A stretch of 64,000 bases of DNA from CAKSHP01 sp045636325 (GTDB lineage Bacteria; Bacillota; Clostridia; UBA1381; UMGS1253): assembly GCA_045636325.1 (NCBI GenBank), contig JAZTXH010000016.1, positions 186,001 to 250,000 on the forward strand. The letters run 5' to 3'. Below are positions 8,332 to 17,352 of the stretch, piece by piece. Each line of letters starts with the position of its first letter. Position 1 is the first letter of the stretch. Below the pieces are notes generated by a model, which was given only the letters and a program-made list of their open reading frames with translations, had not been told where the DNA came from and searched no databases. The position numbers and the translations under genes are program-made.

Positions 8332-9711
8332 TTGGAAAAAACAGTGTTTTTGTTAAGTGATTTTTTATGGAATTATTTTATGATTATTTTCCTTTTGGGT
8401 ATACATATTTATATGAGCATAAAAACGGGATTTATTCAAAAAAAAACTTTTTATGCTATAAGGCTTTCGCTTGAAAAAAAAACCGGAGAAGGAAAGGGAA
8501 TAAGTCCCTTTCAGGCGCTTTGCACATCTTTGGCGGCAAGCCTTGGTACAGGAAATATAATAGGTGTGGGAACGGCAATTTTTTTAGGCGGTGCGGGAGC
8601 GGTTTTTTGGTGCTGGATTGCGGGTGTTTTAGGTATTGCCACAAAATACGCCGAAAGTCTTATTGCCGCAAAATACAGAATTAAAAGAAAAGACGGCTCG
8701 GCATGCGGCGGTGCGATGTATGTTTTAAAAACTCGTTTGGGATATAAAAAACTTGCCTTTTTGTTCGCTTTTTCGTGTGTGATGGCATCTTTAGGTGTAG
8801 GATGCGGAGTACAGATTAATGCAATAGGAGAGGTTTTAAAGCTAAGCTTCATAGAAATTAAAATAAATCCCTTGGCGGTAGGAATGTTTTTTTCTTTAAT
8901 GGCGGCAGTTGTAATAATGGGAGGAATAAAATCTATAGGCAAGGTATGCGAAAAGCTTATTCCTTTTATAACGGTGATTTTTCTTTTGGGGAATATAGTT
9001 ATTCTTATACTTAATATCAAATATATTCCCGAAAGTATAAATTTGATTTTTAAAAGTGCATTTTCTTTTAAAGCGGTACAGGGCGGTGCTATGGGGTATG
9101 GCGCTAAATTTGCCATAAGATATGGAATTTCAAGGGGACTTTTTTCAAATGAAGCAGGAATGGGCTCAGGGGCAATTTCGGGGGCTGCATCAGTTGAAGA
9201 AAATCCGGTTAAAAGCGCGCTTGTTTCAGCTACTGCAGTTTTTTGGGATACGGTGGTATTAATGCTTGTAACAGGAATTGCAGTTGTATCGGGAATTGTT
9301 AGATGTCCTGAAATTTTATTATACGAAGCCGCCGGGGGCACGGGCCTTGCGGCTAGAGTTTTTAATCAAATTCCTCTTTTCGGTAATTCTCTTATAACCT
9401 TAAGCGTTATTGTGTTTGCATTTTCAACAGTTCTTGGATGGGAATATTACGGGCAGGTGTGTTTTGAATATTTAACCGATGGAAAGAAAAGTATAATTTA
9501 CAAGCTTGTTTTTATATTAACGGGCATTTTCTCTGCAGGCATAAAAGCAGATGTTATCTGGGCGGCATCGGATATTTTAAATGCTTTTATGGCAATATTC
9601 AATGTGGTTTCAATTATAATGCTGGCTCCTGAAATAAAAGCTGATACAAAAAAATATTTAAATACTCTTAAAATAGAAAAATTAAGAATAAATAAGAACT
9701 TTAAAATGTGA
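8332..9711 (+). CDS. Sodium:alanine (AGCS family) symporter
   Basis: A 459-residue polytopic membrane protein of the alanine/glycine:cation symporter family. Typical elements are SLAASLGTGNIIGVGTAIFLGG near residue 63, AKYAESLIAAKYR, and GLFSNEAGMGSGAISGAA near residue 275. It would import alanine or glycine with Na+. The start is TTG at 8332, eight bases after AAAGGAGG. It is divergent from the CDF gene and ends in its own terminator. In an organism with a predicted Na+ ATP synthase, a sodium-driven amino-acid symporter is consistent. Confidence 0.9.
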   Translation: MEKTVFLLSDFLWNYFMIIFLLGIHIYMSIKTGFIQKKTFYAIRLSLEKKTGEGKGISPFQALCTSLAASLGTGNIIGVGTAIFLGGAGAVFWCWIAGVLGIATKYAESLIAAKYRIKRKDGSACGGAMYVLKTRLGYKKLAFLFAFSCVMASLGVGCGVQINAIGEVLKLSFIEIKINPLAVGMFFSLMAAVVIMGGIKSIGKVCEKLIPFITVIFLLGNIVILILNIKYIPESINLIFKSAFSFKAVQGGAMGYGAKFAIRYGISRGLFSNEAGMGSGAISGAASVEENPVKSALVSATAVFWDTVVLMLVTGIAVVSGIVRCPEILLYEAAGGTGLAARVFNQIPLFGNSLITLSVIVFAFSTVLGWEYYGQVCFEYLTDGKKSIIYKLVFILTGIFSAGIKADVIWAASDILNAFMAIFNVVSIIMLAPEIKADTKKYLNTLKIEKLRINKNFKM

Positions 9712-9753
9712 AATTTATGTTAATTTAATTGACTTTAATGTGTATAACTAGTA

Positions 9754-9791
9754 AAATGATTAGTGTGTTTTTTGCATTAATCATTTTTTTA
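9754..9791 (+). terminator. Terminator after the AGCS gene
   Basis: AAAATGATTA (9754-9763) pairs with TAATCATTTT (9779-9788), followed by a T run. Confidence 0.65.
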
Positions 9792-9855
9792 TAAAGAATA
9801 AATATAAAGTTACTTAAAATTTTTAAAGATATCGGGAAAGGATTGGTTTTTAAAA

Positions 9856-11589
9856 ATGAAGGTTTCGTGGTTTAAGTATGTAAAGCCGTATTTATCATGG
9901 TTTATATTAGGGCCTGTGTTTATGATTGTTGAAGTTATAGGTGAGGTTTTAATGCCTAAATTTATGGGTTCGATTATAGATAAGGGTGTTTATACGGGGA
10001 ATATAAGTTATATAATAATTTCCTGCCTTTTAATGATTTTAACGGCAGTTTTAATGATGACCGGCGGTGTGGGCGGTGCATATTTTGCATCAAAAGCATC
10101 GGTAAGCTTTGCCTGCGATTTAAGATGTGACATTTATAAAAAAATATCAAAGTTTTCATTTGCCAATATTGATAAATTTTCTACCGGCTCTCTGATTACG
10201 AGAATTACGAATGACGTTACTCAGCTACAAATGTTTGTAAATATGCTTATGCGTATGTGCCTTCGTTCACCCGGTATGTTAATTGGGGCTCTTATTATGG
10301 CAGTTGCCCTTAATGCAAGGCTTGCAATTATTCTGGCTATTGCAATACCTGTTTTGTCATTTGTGCAATTTATAATAATGAAAAAAAGCTTTCCGAGGTT
10401 TTCTGCCCTGCAAAAAAACATTGACGGCTTAAACAATAAAGTTCAGGAAAGCCTTACAAATGTAAGAGTTGTAAAAAGCTTTGTAAGAGAAGATTTTGAA
10501 ATAGATAAGTTTGAAGAAGCAAATGGTGAGCTTAAAGCAGCAGGAGTCTCTGCCATGAATATGATTATAATTATTATGCCTGTTATGATGCTTATAATGA
10601 ATTTTACTTCCGTTGCGGTTTTGTGGTTTGGTGGAAATATGGTAGTAGCAGGGTATATGTCTATTGGTGACCTTACTGCATTTATCACATATATTACACA
10701 GATTTTGATGTCTCTTATGATGGTTTCAATGCTTTTTATGAACACCTCAAGAGCTCTTGCATCAGCAAAGCGTATAAAAGAAGTGCTTTTGGAAGAAATT
10801 GATATTGCAGACGAAAATGCAAAAGAAAAGGACCTTTGTGTTACAAGAGGAGAAATTGAATTTAAAAATGTAAGCTTCAGATATTATAAAGACAGCCCCG
10901 AAAAAGTACTTGACGATATAAATATAAAAATATCATCAGGGCAGACGGTGGGTATAGTAGGTTCAACCGGCTCGGGAAAAACAACTTTTGTTTCAATGAT
11001 TCCAAGGCTTTATGATGCTGATGAAGGCGAGATTTTAGTTGATGGGGTTAACGTAAAAGATTATTCAACCCGAAACTTACGCAACGGTATCGGCATGGTA
11101 CTTCAAAAAAATGTGCTGTTTTCAGGCACTATAGCTGAAAATCTTTTGTGGGGTGACGAAAATGCTACTGAAGCAGAAATCAGAAAAGCCGCTTCGTTTG
11201 CTCAGGCAGATGGCTTTATCACAAATTTCAGTGACGGATATGACAGTGTTTTGCAGCAGGGAGCAACAAATGTTTCAGGCGGACAAAAGCAGAGATTGTG
11301 TATTGCACGGGCACTTTTGAAAAAGCCTAAAATCCTTATTTTAGATGACTCTACAAGTGCGGTTGACAATGCAACCGAGGCAAAAATAAATGAAGCTTTT
11401 AAAACAGAGCTTTCCGACGCCACAAAAATTATTATTTCCCAGCGTATAAGCTCTGTTATAGGGGCAGATATGATAATTGTTATTGATGACGGAAAAATCA
11501 CAGGCTATGGCACTCACTCAGAACTTCTCCGAAATAACAAAGAATATCAGGAGATTTACTATTCACAGGCGGAAAAAAAGGAGGCATAA
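9856..11589 (+). CDS. Heterodimeric ABC exporter subunit with degenerate ATP site
   Basis: A 577-residue half-exporter: six transmembrane helices (about 1-300), then an ATPase domain with Walker A GSTGSGKTT, signature VSGGQKQR and Walker B ILILDDSTSAVD. Two catalytic positions are changed: the Walker B glutamate is Asp, and the switch histidine is Gln (IISQRISSV). This is the pattern of the degenerate-site subunit in heterodimeric multidrug exporters such as TM287/288, BmrCD and LmrCD. Its partner starts 3 nt later. The substrate is unknown; drugs, lipids or peptides are all possible. Confidence 0.92.
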   Translation: MKVSWFKYVKPYLSWFILGPVFMIVEVIGEVLMPKFMGSIIDKGVYTGNISYIIISCLLMILTAVLMMTGGVGGAYFASKASVSFACDLRCDIYKKISKFSFANIDKFSTGSLITRITNDVTQLQMFVNMLMRMCLRSPGMLIGALIMAVALNARLAIILAIAIPVLSFVQFIIMKKSFPRFSALQKNIDGLNNKVQESLTNVRVVKSFVREDFEIDKFEEANGELKAAGVSAMNMIIIIMPVMMLIMNFTSVAVLWFGGNMVVAGYMSIGDLTAFITYITQILMSLMMVSMLFMNTSRALASAKRIKEVLLEEIDIADENAKEKDLCVTRGEIEFKNVSFRYYKDSPEKVLDDINIKISSGQTVGIVGSTGSGKTTFVSMIPRLYDADEGEILVDGVNVKDYSTRNLRNGIGMVLQKNVLFSGTIAENLLWGDENATEAEIRKAASFAQADGFITNFSDGYDSVLQQGATNVSGGQKQRLCIARALLKKPKILILDDSTSAVDNATEAKINEAFKTELSDATKIIISQRISSVIGADMIIVIDDGKITGYGTHSELLRNNKEYQEIYYSQAEKKEA

Positions 11590-11592
11590 ATA

Positions 11593-13476
11593 ATGGCAAG
11601 AAATCTTGATGAATTAAAGAAAAGATATAACAGCTCAGAAAAAAATGCCTCTAAAATGCCTCCCGTTCGCGGACCGGGCGGACCCAGAGGCGGTCCCGGT
11701 GGTGGCGGACCGGGGGCAATGCGTATGCCGAGCGGTAAGCCAAAGAATATGAAAAGAACCATAGGCAGAATATTTTCTTATGTGGGAAAATATAAAATCC
11801 TTGTGTTTATTGCTGTTTTTTGTATGCTTTTTAATACGGGTGCAAGTATGGTGGGGTCATATATGCTTCGCCCTATTATGAATAATTACATTGCAAAAGG
11901 AAAGCTCGAAGGATTTTTATATGCACTTTTGGTGCTTTTGGGTATATATATAGTGGGCGTTCTGGGTGCGTATTTTCAAAGTAAATGTATGATGCATGCA
12001 TCCCGTAATGCTATTGAAAAAATGAGAAACGATTTGTTTTCAAAGGTGCAGGCTTTGCCCATAAGATTTTTTGACAGAAATCAAAAGGGCGAAATTATGA
12101 GCCGTTTTACAAATGATGTTGACAATGTTGCCATAATGTTTGACCAAACTGTGATGAGCCTTATTTCAGGGATAATAACCATAATCGGAACACTTTGTAT
12201 GATGTTTTATACAAATATATGGCTGACACTTATAACTTTGGTTTTTATACCGGTATTTTCTTTTGGAGGTCAGGCGATTGCTAAAAAAAGCAGAAAGTAT
12301 TATTCAGCACAGCAGGCGGCGCTTGGTGCGGTTAACGGATATATTGAAGAGACTGTTTCAGGGCAGAAGGTTATAAAGGTTTTTAATCACGAAGATGAGT
12401 GTGCAAAGGAGTTTAATATTTTGAACGAGGATTTGCGTGATAAGCAGAAGCATGCACAGTTTTTTGGTGGTATTATGGGACCTGTGATGGGGAACACTAG
12501 CCAGATAAGTTATGCAATCACTGCAGGTATTGGCGGAATTTTGTGTGCTCTTGGACTGTTTGACATAGGCGGACTTACGGTGTTTGTTAATTACTCTAGA
12601 CAGTTTTCAAGGCCGATTAACGAAATTTCAATGCAGATGACAACTGTGTTTTCTGCGCTTGCAGGTGCTGAGCGTGTATTTTCTTTAATGGATGAAACCC
12701 CTGAAGAAACGGATGGTGAAAATGCCTGCGATATGGAAGGTATGAAAGGCCATGTAGAACTTAAAAATGTTACATTTGGTTATAATCATGACAAGGTTAT
12801 TTTAAAGGATATTTCCCTTTATGCAAAACCTGGGCAGAAAATTGCATTTGTAGGCTCAACAGGAGCGGGAAAAACAACAATAACAAATCTTATAAACAGA
12901 TTTTACGATATTGATTCGGGGCAAATAACGATTGACGGTGTTGATATAAAGGATATAAAAAGAAGTGAGCTTCGTAAAAATATTGCAATGGTTTTGCAGG
13001 AAACTCATCTCTTTACCGGCACTGTTATGGAAAATATCCGATACGGAAGACCCGATGCTACCGATGAAGAGGCAATTACTGCCGCTAAAACTGCATCTGC
13101 TCATAGCTTTATTATGAAGCTTTCAAAAGGGTATGACACATTGATTGAAGGTGACGGGGCAAACCTTTCTCAAGGGCAGCGCCAGCTTTTAAACATTGCA
13201 AGAGCTGCAATAAGCAAGGCGCCGATTCTTATTTTAGATGAGGCAATGAGCTCTGTCGACACAAGAACGGAATATTTAATTGACAAGGGTATGGATTCGC
13301 TTATGGCTGAGCGTACTACTTTTGTAATTGCACACCGCCTTTCAACTGTGCGTAATGCAAATGCCATAATGGTTTTGGAAAACGGTGAAATTATAGAGCG
13401 TGGTGACCATGATGAACTTTTAGAGCAAAAGGGAAGATATTTTGAATTATATACGGGTTTAAAGGAGCTTAAATAA
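11593..13476 (+). CDS. Heterodimeric ABC exporter subunit with catalytic Glu and His
   Basis: A 627-residue half-exporter partnered with the preceding gene. It has Walker A GSTGAGKTT, Walker B ILILDEAMSSVD with Glu and the switch His in IAHRLSTV, so its own site is competent. Its signature is LSQGQRQL, and this side faces the partner's defective Walker B. Before the first helix lies a roughly 60-residue cytoplasmic extension rich in Gly and Pro (GPGGPRGGPGGGGPG), which is seen in some Clostridia members and has no known role. The two genes are translated together. Confidence 0.92.
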   Translation: MARNLDELKKRYNSSEKNASKMPPVRGPGGPRGGPGGGGPGAMRMPSGKPKNMKRTIGRIFSYVGKYKILVFIAVFCMLFNTGASMVGSYMLRPIMNNYIAKGKLEGFLYALLVLLGIYIVGVLGAYFQSKCMMHASRNAIEKMRNDLFSKVQALPIRFFDRNQKGEIMSRFTNDVDNVAIMFDQTVMSLISGIITIIGTLCMMFYTNIWLTLITLVFIPVFSFGGQAIAKKSRKYYSAQQAALGAVNGYIEETVSGQKVIKVFNHEDECAKEFNILNEDLRDKQKHAQFFGGIMGPVMGNTSQISYAITAGIGGILCALGLFDIGGLTVFVNYSRQFSRPINEISMQMTTVFSALAGAERVFSLMDETPEETDGENACDMEGMKGHVELKNVTFGYNHDKVILKDISLYAKPGQKIAFVGSTGAGKTTITNLINRFYDIDSGQITIDGVDIKDIKRSELRKNIAMVLQETHLFTGTVMENIRYGRPDATDEEAITAAKTASAHSFIMKLSKGYDTLIEGDGANLSQGQRQLLNIARAAISKAPILILDEAMSSVDTRTEYLIDKGMDSLMAERTTFVIAHRLSTVRNANAIMVLENGEIIERGDHDELLEQKGRYFELYTGLKELK

Positions 13477-13477
13477 A

Positions 13478-13520
13478 CCAAAAACACACTTTGAAATTTG
13501 ATTTCAAAGTGTGTTTTTGG
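13478..13520. terminator. Bidirectional terminator, 20-bp perfect stem
   Basis: Arms 13478-13497 and 13501-13520 are perfect complements around a 3-nt loop, with A5/T5 inside the arms. It sits between the convergent ABC and manganese catalase genes and should stop both. Confidence 0.9.
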
Positions 13521-13531
13521 TTTGGCTTAAA

Positions 13532-14197
13532 TTATTTGAAACTTACCTCTTTTGCGCCGATATTTTCAAACTGTGTGTTATGGGCGTTGTTTGAAAGGTC
13601 AAAATAAAGCTTTGAATCCTCTGTTACGCCAAAGCTTAAGTTTGAGCCCGTTTTGCTTACTTTGTTAAATGCTTCACGGAACATTGCATTATGGGCTTCT
13701 TCGCGGTTTAGAAGAAAATCAATTGTTTCTTTAACGTAGCGGTCATTTATCTGACGATATAGATATTCATACACTACCTTTGCACGTTGTTCTGATGCAA
13801 TATTTGACAAAAGGTCAGCGCATAAGTCACCGGTAACTGTAACATAGTCTGCAGTCCATGAATAACCTGATGCATTAATAAGTCCCGGTGAAAGTCCGAT
13901 TTGTACGTGAGTCTGAATTTCGCCCACACCGGTCTGATTAAAGTCAACATCGTGGCCATTTAAAAGATTTACTGTTTGTGACACCATTTCAAGGTGTGAT
14001 AGTTCTTCTGCGGCAATATCTAAAAACAAATCCTTTATTTCAGGGTCTTTTATGCGAAAGCTCTGCGACATATACTGCATTGCGGCTTTAAGCTCGCCGT
14101 TTCCGCCACCGATTTGCTCCTGTAAAAGTGCAGCATATTGGGGATTTGCTTTTTCAACTCTTACCGGTTGTAAAAATTGTTTTTCGTGTTTAAACAT
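13532..14197 (-). CDS. Manganese catalase family protein
   Basis: A 221-residue four-helix di-metal protein. Metal ligands are visible as Glu in GGGNGELKAAMQYM, the EELSHLEMV pair near residue 70, and the later RAKVVYEYL and NREEAHNAMF. These give the two Glu/His sets of a di-manganese centre. The enzyme would convert hydrogen peroxide to water and oxygen without haem. The short length without the long C-terminal extension resembles CotJC-type spore-coat catalases. AAAGGAA precedes the ATG by about ten bases, inside a possible leader hairpin (14210-14264). Confidence 0.88.
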   Translation of the reverse strand: MFKHEKQFLQPVRVEKANPQYAALLQEQIGGGNGELKAAMQYMSQSFRIKDPEIKDLFLDIAAEELSHLEMVSQTVNLLNGHDVDFNQTGVGEIQTHVQIGLSPGLINASGYSWTADYVTVTGDLCADLLSNIASEQRAKVVYEYLYRQINDRYVKETIDFLLNREEAHNAMFREAFNKVSKTGSNLSFGVTEDSKLYFDLSNNAHNTQFENIGAKEVSFK

Positions 14198-14296
14198 AAT
14201 AAAAAATTCCTTTCAGCAATTTGATAAAGAAGAAAAAATCTTCACATATATTATTCGCTGAAAGAAATTTTTAATAATTTGAAAATTTTTGAATTT

Positions 14297-15070
14297 TTAA
14301 AAATATTTATTCATGTCATATAAGAATTTAAGGCCATGAATTGTAAGGTTAGGCTCTAAAATATCAATTGAGTCTGTTGCCATAGCAATCAAGGATGACA
14401 TACCTCCCGTTGCGATTACCTTTATATCCTCGCAGTTTCCCATTTCTTCCTTCATTTTCTTAACAATATATTCAACCTGACCTGCATAGCCGTATATCAT
14501 ACCTGACTGCATTGATGTAATGGTATTTTTGCCGATAGCATTTTCTGGCTTTATAAGTTCGATTTTGGGTAGCTTTGCGGTTTTTAAAATAAGGGCGTCA
14601 AGTGATATTTTAATACCGGGGCAAATGACGCCACCTAGGTATTTTTTATTGTCAAGAGCACAGAAAGTAGTAGCAGTACCGAAGTCTATGATAATGCTTC
14701 TTCCGGGGTGAAGCTTTGATGCTGCAACTGCATTAACTATTCTGTCTGCTCCAACTTCGTTCGGATTGTCATATGTCACTTCAATTTCTGTATTCAGCTT
14801 AGGGCTCACAATAATTGGCTCTGCACCTAAATATTTTTTTACTGCACGCTCAAGTGAAAACATTACCTGAGGCACAACACTTGATATTATAACATCGTCA
14901 ATTTTTTTTATATCAAGGCCGTTAAAGGTGATAAGCTGAGATAAAAACATGCCGAATTCATCAGAACTTCTTTCATGCACTGTTGATATTCTGAAGGTTT
15001 TTAAAAGCTTGTCACCTTCGAATGCACCTGCAACTATATTTGTGTTTCCTACGTCTATAACTAAAATCAT
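14297..15070 (-). CDS. coaX: Type III pantothenate kinase
   Basis: A 257-residue ASKHA-fold kinase. Diagnostic motifs are the N-terminal phosphate loop IDVGNTNIVAG, NPNEVGADRIVNA around residues 95-110 and IIDFGTATTF. It phosphorylates pantothenate, the first step of coenzyme A synthesis, and is not feedback-inhibited by CoA. AAGGAG precedes the start. It follows the phosphoesterase gene by 18 nt in one operon. Confidence 0.95.
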   Translation of the reverse strand: MILVIDVGNTNIVAGAFEGDKLLKTFRISTVHERSSDEFGMFLSQLITFNGLDIKKIDDVIISSVVPQVMFSLERAVKKYLGAEPIIVSPKLNTEIEVTYDNPNEVGADRIVNAVAASKLHPGRSIIIDFGTATTFCALDNKKYLGGVICPGIKISLDALILKTAKLPKIELIKPENAIGKNTITSMQSGMIYGYAGQVEYIVKKMKEEMGNCEDIKVIATGGMSSLIAMATDSIDILEPNLTIHGLKFLYDMNKYF

Positions 15071-15088
15071 ATTAAAAACTCCTTTTTG

Positions 15089-15553
15089 TTAAAGCTTTAA
15101 AAGATTAATTTTTATATTGTCACCATCAATTAAAATTTCACCGTATTCACCGCGAAAACCACTGCTTCCCGGATTTATAAGCGGTATACCCAAAACTGTG
15201 TCATTGTATGGGGTATGATTATGACCGAAAACTGCAATGTCAGCACCCATATCCTTTGCACGCTTTGCAATTCCGTAGCAGTCACGCTTTACATTATAGG
15301 TGTGACCGTGGGTTATAAAAATTTTTCTGTCGCCTGCAAGAATAAGCTTTTCATCACGCTCACGGGAAAAATAATCGTTATTACCTCTTACATATTCAAA
15401 GTGGATGGAGGAATATATATAAGAAAGGTCTTCTGCATCGGCTACACAGTCACCGCAGTGAATAATAAGGTTTGCGTCTTTGTTTTTCTCTATAATGTGT
15501 TCACAGCTTCCGCACATGCCGTGAGTGTCTGAAAAAACTAAAATTTTATACAT
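15089..15553 (-). CDS. YfcE/MJ0936-type metallophosphoesterase
   Basis: A 154-residue calcineurin-like phosphoesterase with the five family blocks: SDTHG, IHCGDCV, RGNND, ITHGH and FGHNHTP. These hold two divalent metals. Family members hydrolyse model phosphodiesters; the physiological substrate is unknown. It is upstream of coaX on the minus strand. Confidence 0.9.
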   Translation of the reverse strand: MYKILVFSDTHGMCGSCEHIIEKNKDANLIIHCGDCVADAEDLSYIYSSIHFEYVRGNNDYFSRERDEKLILAGDRKIFITHGHTYNVKRDCYGIAKRAKDMGADIAVFGHNHTPYNDTVLGIPLINPGSSGFRGEYGEILIDGDNIKINLLKL

Positions 15554-15735
15554 AATACCTCCGCATTTAAAAAATTATACAATTAGTTTAACACAAATAC
15601 GTTATATATGCAATAATATAAAACAAATTTTATGTAAAACAGGCGTTTTTTCATTGCAATGTATATAAAAAATGGAAATTTAAAGGGCATAAATAAAAAG
15701 AATTTGCTAAATTTTGAGTTTTTTTAAAAAAACAC

Positions 15736-15764
15736 TTGATTTAATATAAAAAGTGTGGTAAAAT
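15736..15764 (+). promoter_or_regulatory. Promoter of rpmB
   Basis: TTGATT (15736-15741), 17 bp, TAAAAT (15759-15764). The predicted leader is about 70 nt and ends in AGGAGG at 15824-15829. Confidence 0.75.
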
Positions 15765-15841
15765 AATTTGTGTTTTATGGTGTACTTGAATTATTTCAGG
15801 TAAAAAAATTCAGGTTACTAATCAGGAGGTGTAATATAGAT

Positions 15842-16027
15842 ATGGCAAAGTGTGAAGTTTGCGGTAAGGGCGTATCATTCGGTATTCAGGTGAGCCACTC
15901 TCACAGAAGAAGCAACCGTATGTGGAAAGCTAATGTTAGAAAGGTAAGAGCTGTTGTTAACGGCGCTTCTAAGTCTGTTAATGTTTGCAGCAGATGCTTA
16001 CGTTCAGGTAAGGTTGAAAGAGCGTAA
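15842..16027 (+). CDS. rpmB: 50S ribosomal protein L28
   Basis: A 61-residue basic protein beginning AKCEVCGKGVSFGIQVSHSH and ending CSRCLRSGKVERA. The pairs CEVC and CSRC form a four-cysteine zinc-binding form of L28, the usual type where zinc is not scarce. ATG 15842 is used because AGGAGG precedes it; the longer frame from 15770 is leader. It is monocistronic, as in many Bacillota. Confidence 0.95.
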   Translation: MAKCEVCGKGVSFGIQVSHSHRRSNRMWKANVRKVRAVVNGASKSVNVCSRCLRSGKVERA

Positions 16028-16051
16028 ATTTATATAGCTTTTATACCAGAT

Positions 16052-16089
16052 AAAAAAATGCCGCATTTTTAAAAATGCAGGATTTTTTT
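16052..16089. terminator. Terminator between rpmB and the XRE gene
   Basis: GCATTTTT/AAAAATGC (16063-16078) forms an uninterrupted 16-base palindrome with flanking CC/GG, A7 before and T7 after. It overlaps the stop codon of the convergent XRE gene. Confidence 0.7.
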
Positions 16090-16378
16090 ACTTCTCATAA
16101 AACTTTTTGATTTGCTTAATTTGAGTCTCTATATTATTTAATATATTTAGTATATCGTTGTTTGTTTTTATATTATAATTTGAATATCCGAGCAAATAAT
16201 CTGTTGTAACATTAAAGAAATCAGCCAATTTAATAATTGAATGGCTATCAGGGTTTGTTTTTCCGGTTTCATAATTTGAAAGGGTCTTTTGGTCAACTCC
16301 GGTAGCATTTGCAACATCAATCTGTCTTAAGTCTGAATCTTCTCTTAAATCCCGAATTCTGTTTTTTATATTTTTCAT
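16088..16378 (-). CDS. XRE-family helix-turn-helix transcriptional regulator
   Basis: A 96-residue protein. The HTH (about residues 5-62) reads LREDSDLRQIDVANATGVDQ with recognition helix QKTLSNYETGKTNP, followed by FNVTTDYLLGYS, the classic SinR/Xre fold. The last 30 residues (NDILNILNNIETQIKQIKKF) look like a short coiled-coil dimerisation helix. AAAGGATG precedes the ATG. It is divergent from the stalk-domain gene, and the shared intergenic region has three palindromes that it probably binds, including one inside its neighbour's promoter, so it is most likely the local repressor. Confidence 0.88.
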   Translation of the reverse strand: MKNIKNRIRDLREDSDLRQIDVANATGVDQKTLSNYETGKTNPDSHSIIKLADFFNVTTDYLLGYSNYNIKTNNDILNILNNIETQIKQIKKFYEK

Positions 16379-16406
16379 ACTAAAAACATCCTTTTTGATT
16401 TAATTG

Positions 16407-16483
16407 TACTATTAAATTAGTAAAAAATGCTTGACATACTAAAAGTATAACTATATAATATTAATATACTAAAATATTAGTAT
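16407..16483. promoter_or_regulatory. Three palindromic operator candidates (TACTA/TAGTA type)
   Basis: TACTA-N6-TAGTA at 16407-16422, ATACT-AAA-AGTAT at 16436-16448 and ATACTAA-N4-TTAGTAT at 16466-16483 share one half-site and are centred about 28 and 32 bp apart, roughly three helical turns. A further half-site, ATACTAAAA, covers the XRE start codon (16377-16385). The arrangement is that of a cooperative phage-type repressor switch. Confidence 0.7.
16431..16459 (+). promoter_or_regulatory. Consensus sigma-A promoter under operator control
   Basis: TTGACA (16431-16436), 17 bp, TATAAT (16454-16459). The middle palindrome fills the spacer and the third lies just past the start point, so bound repressor would exclude RNA polymerase. 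Confidence 0.88.
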
Positions 16484-16513
16484 AAAATTCATAAATAAAT
16501 GGAGGATGTTGAG

Positions 16514-17284
16514 ATGAAAAAAAGATTGCAGGGATTAGTTGCAGGAATTCTTATCGGAGCTGTGATTGCGGGTTCAGGGGTTTTTGCAAAGCAGTTAAGT
16601 GAGTGGGCAGAGGTGTTTTACAACAATATAAAAATTTATATTGATGGTGCAGAAATTGTTTCAAAGGATGCTAACGGAAATCTTGTTGAGCCGTTTATTA
16701 TGAATGGTACAACATATTTGCCTGTGCGTGCAGTTTCAGAAGCATTTGGTAAAGATGTTGAGTGGGATGGCGTAAATCAGAGTGTGTATATTGGTAAGAA
16801 AGACAGAACAAAACCCGATAATTATTTACACAAAATGCAGTATAATGATTTTAAAAAGGGAACTAAGAATGCATCTGTTAATATTATCAATGGAAGTATC
16901 ATTGACTATAACGGAGGTGTTTATACAAATGGTGTTTTGCTTTATAGTTACGCTGACGGGTATAATGTTGAAAATGATAAAGATGAAGCTGATTTAATTG
17001 TGGGCTATCCTTTGAATTCTCAGTATACTAACTTAAAGGGTAAGATAGTTTTGCCAAAGAGTATAGATACATCAGTTAAAAAAGAAAATAATTGCAGGGT
17101 TGCTTCAACCAAAGTTCTGATTTATGGTGACGGTAGGCTTTTGTGTACAGTGCCTGAGGTAAGTGCTTCTTTCCCTTATGCAATAGATGTTAATGTTAAA
17201 GGAGTCAATCAGCTTACTATTAAGCTTATCAATAGTGACTATTACAGATATATTGCATTAACAGATATGGCACTTTTTAAATAA
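16514..17284 (+). CDS. Secreted stalk-domain protein (copper amine oxidase N-terminal-like)
   Basis: A 256-residue protein with an N-terminal signal segment (MKKRLQGLVAGILIGAVIAG) and then a copper-amine-oxidase-like N domain, identified by NGTTYLPVRAVSEAFGKDVEWDGVNQSVYIG at about residues 58-90. That domain is a common wall-exposed module in Clostridia; it does not imply oxidase activity. The rest (about 95-256) resembles a carbohydrate-binding-like beta sandwich, with no enzyme motif seen. ATG 16514 follows GGAGG. It is the likely target of the divergent XRE repressor. Confidence 0.8.
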   Translation: MKKRLQGLVAGILIGAVIAGSGVFAKQLSEWAEVFYNNIKIYIDGAEIVSKDANGNLVEPFIMNGTTYLPVRAVSEAFGKDVEWDGVNQSVYIGKKDRTKPDNYLHKMQYNDFKKGTKNASVNIINGSIIDYNGGVYTNGVLLYSYADGYNVENDKDEADLIVGYPLNSQYTNLKGKIVLPKSIDTSVKKENNCRVASTKVLIYGDGRLLCTVPEVSASFPYAIDVNVKGVNQLTIKLINSDYYRYIALTDMALFK

Positions 17285-17295
17285 TTTATAAATAC

Positions 17296-17337
17296 AAAAA
17301 AATGACCTTGCAGAAAAATTCTGCAAGGTCATTTTTT
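17296..17337. terminator. Bidirectional terminator
   Basis: AAAAAATGACCTTGCAGA pairs with its complement across a five-base loop, with T6 on both strands, between the convergent stalk-domain and ppdK genes. Confidence 0.88.
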
Positions 17338-17352
17338 ATTAATCAAACAAAA

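Noticed and set aside
8511..9341. A 276-codon minus-strand frame inside the symporter gene
   Set aside because: It is the antisense shadow of a well-matched AGCS symporter and shows low-complexity Pro/Ala/Ile text with no start signals.
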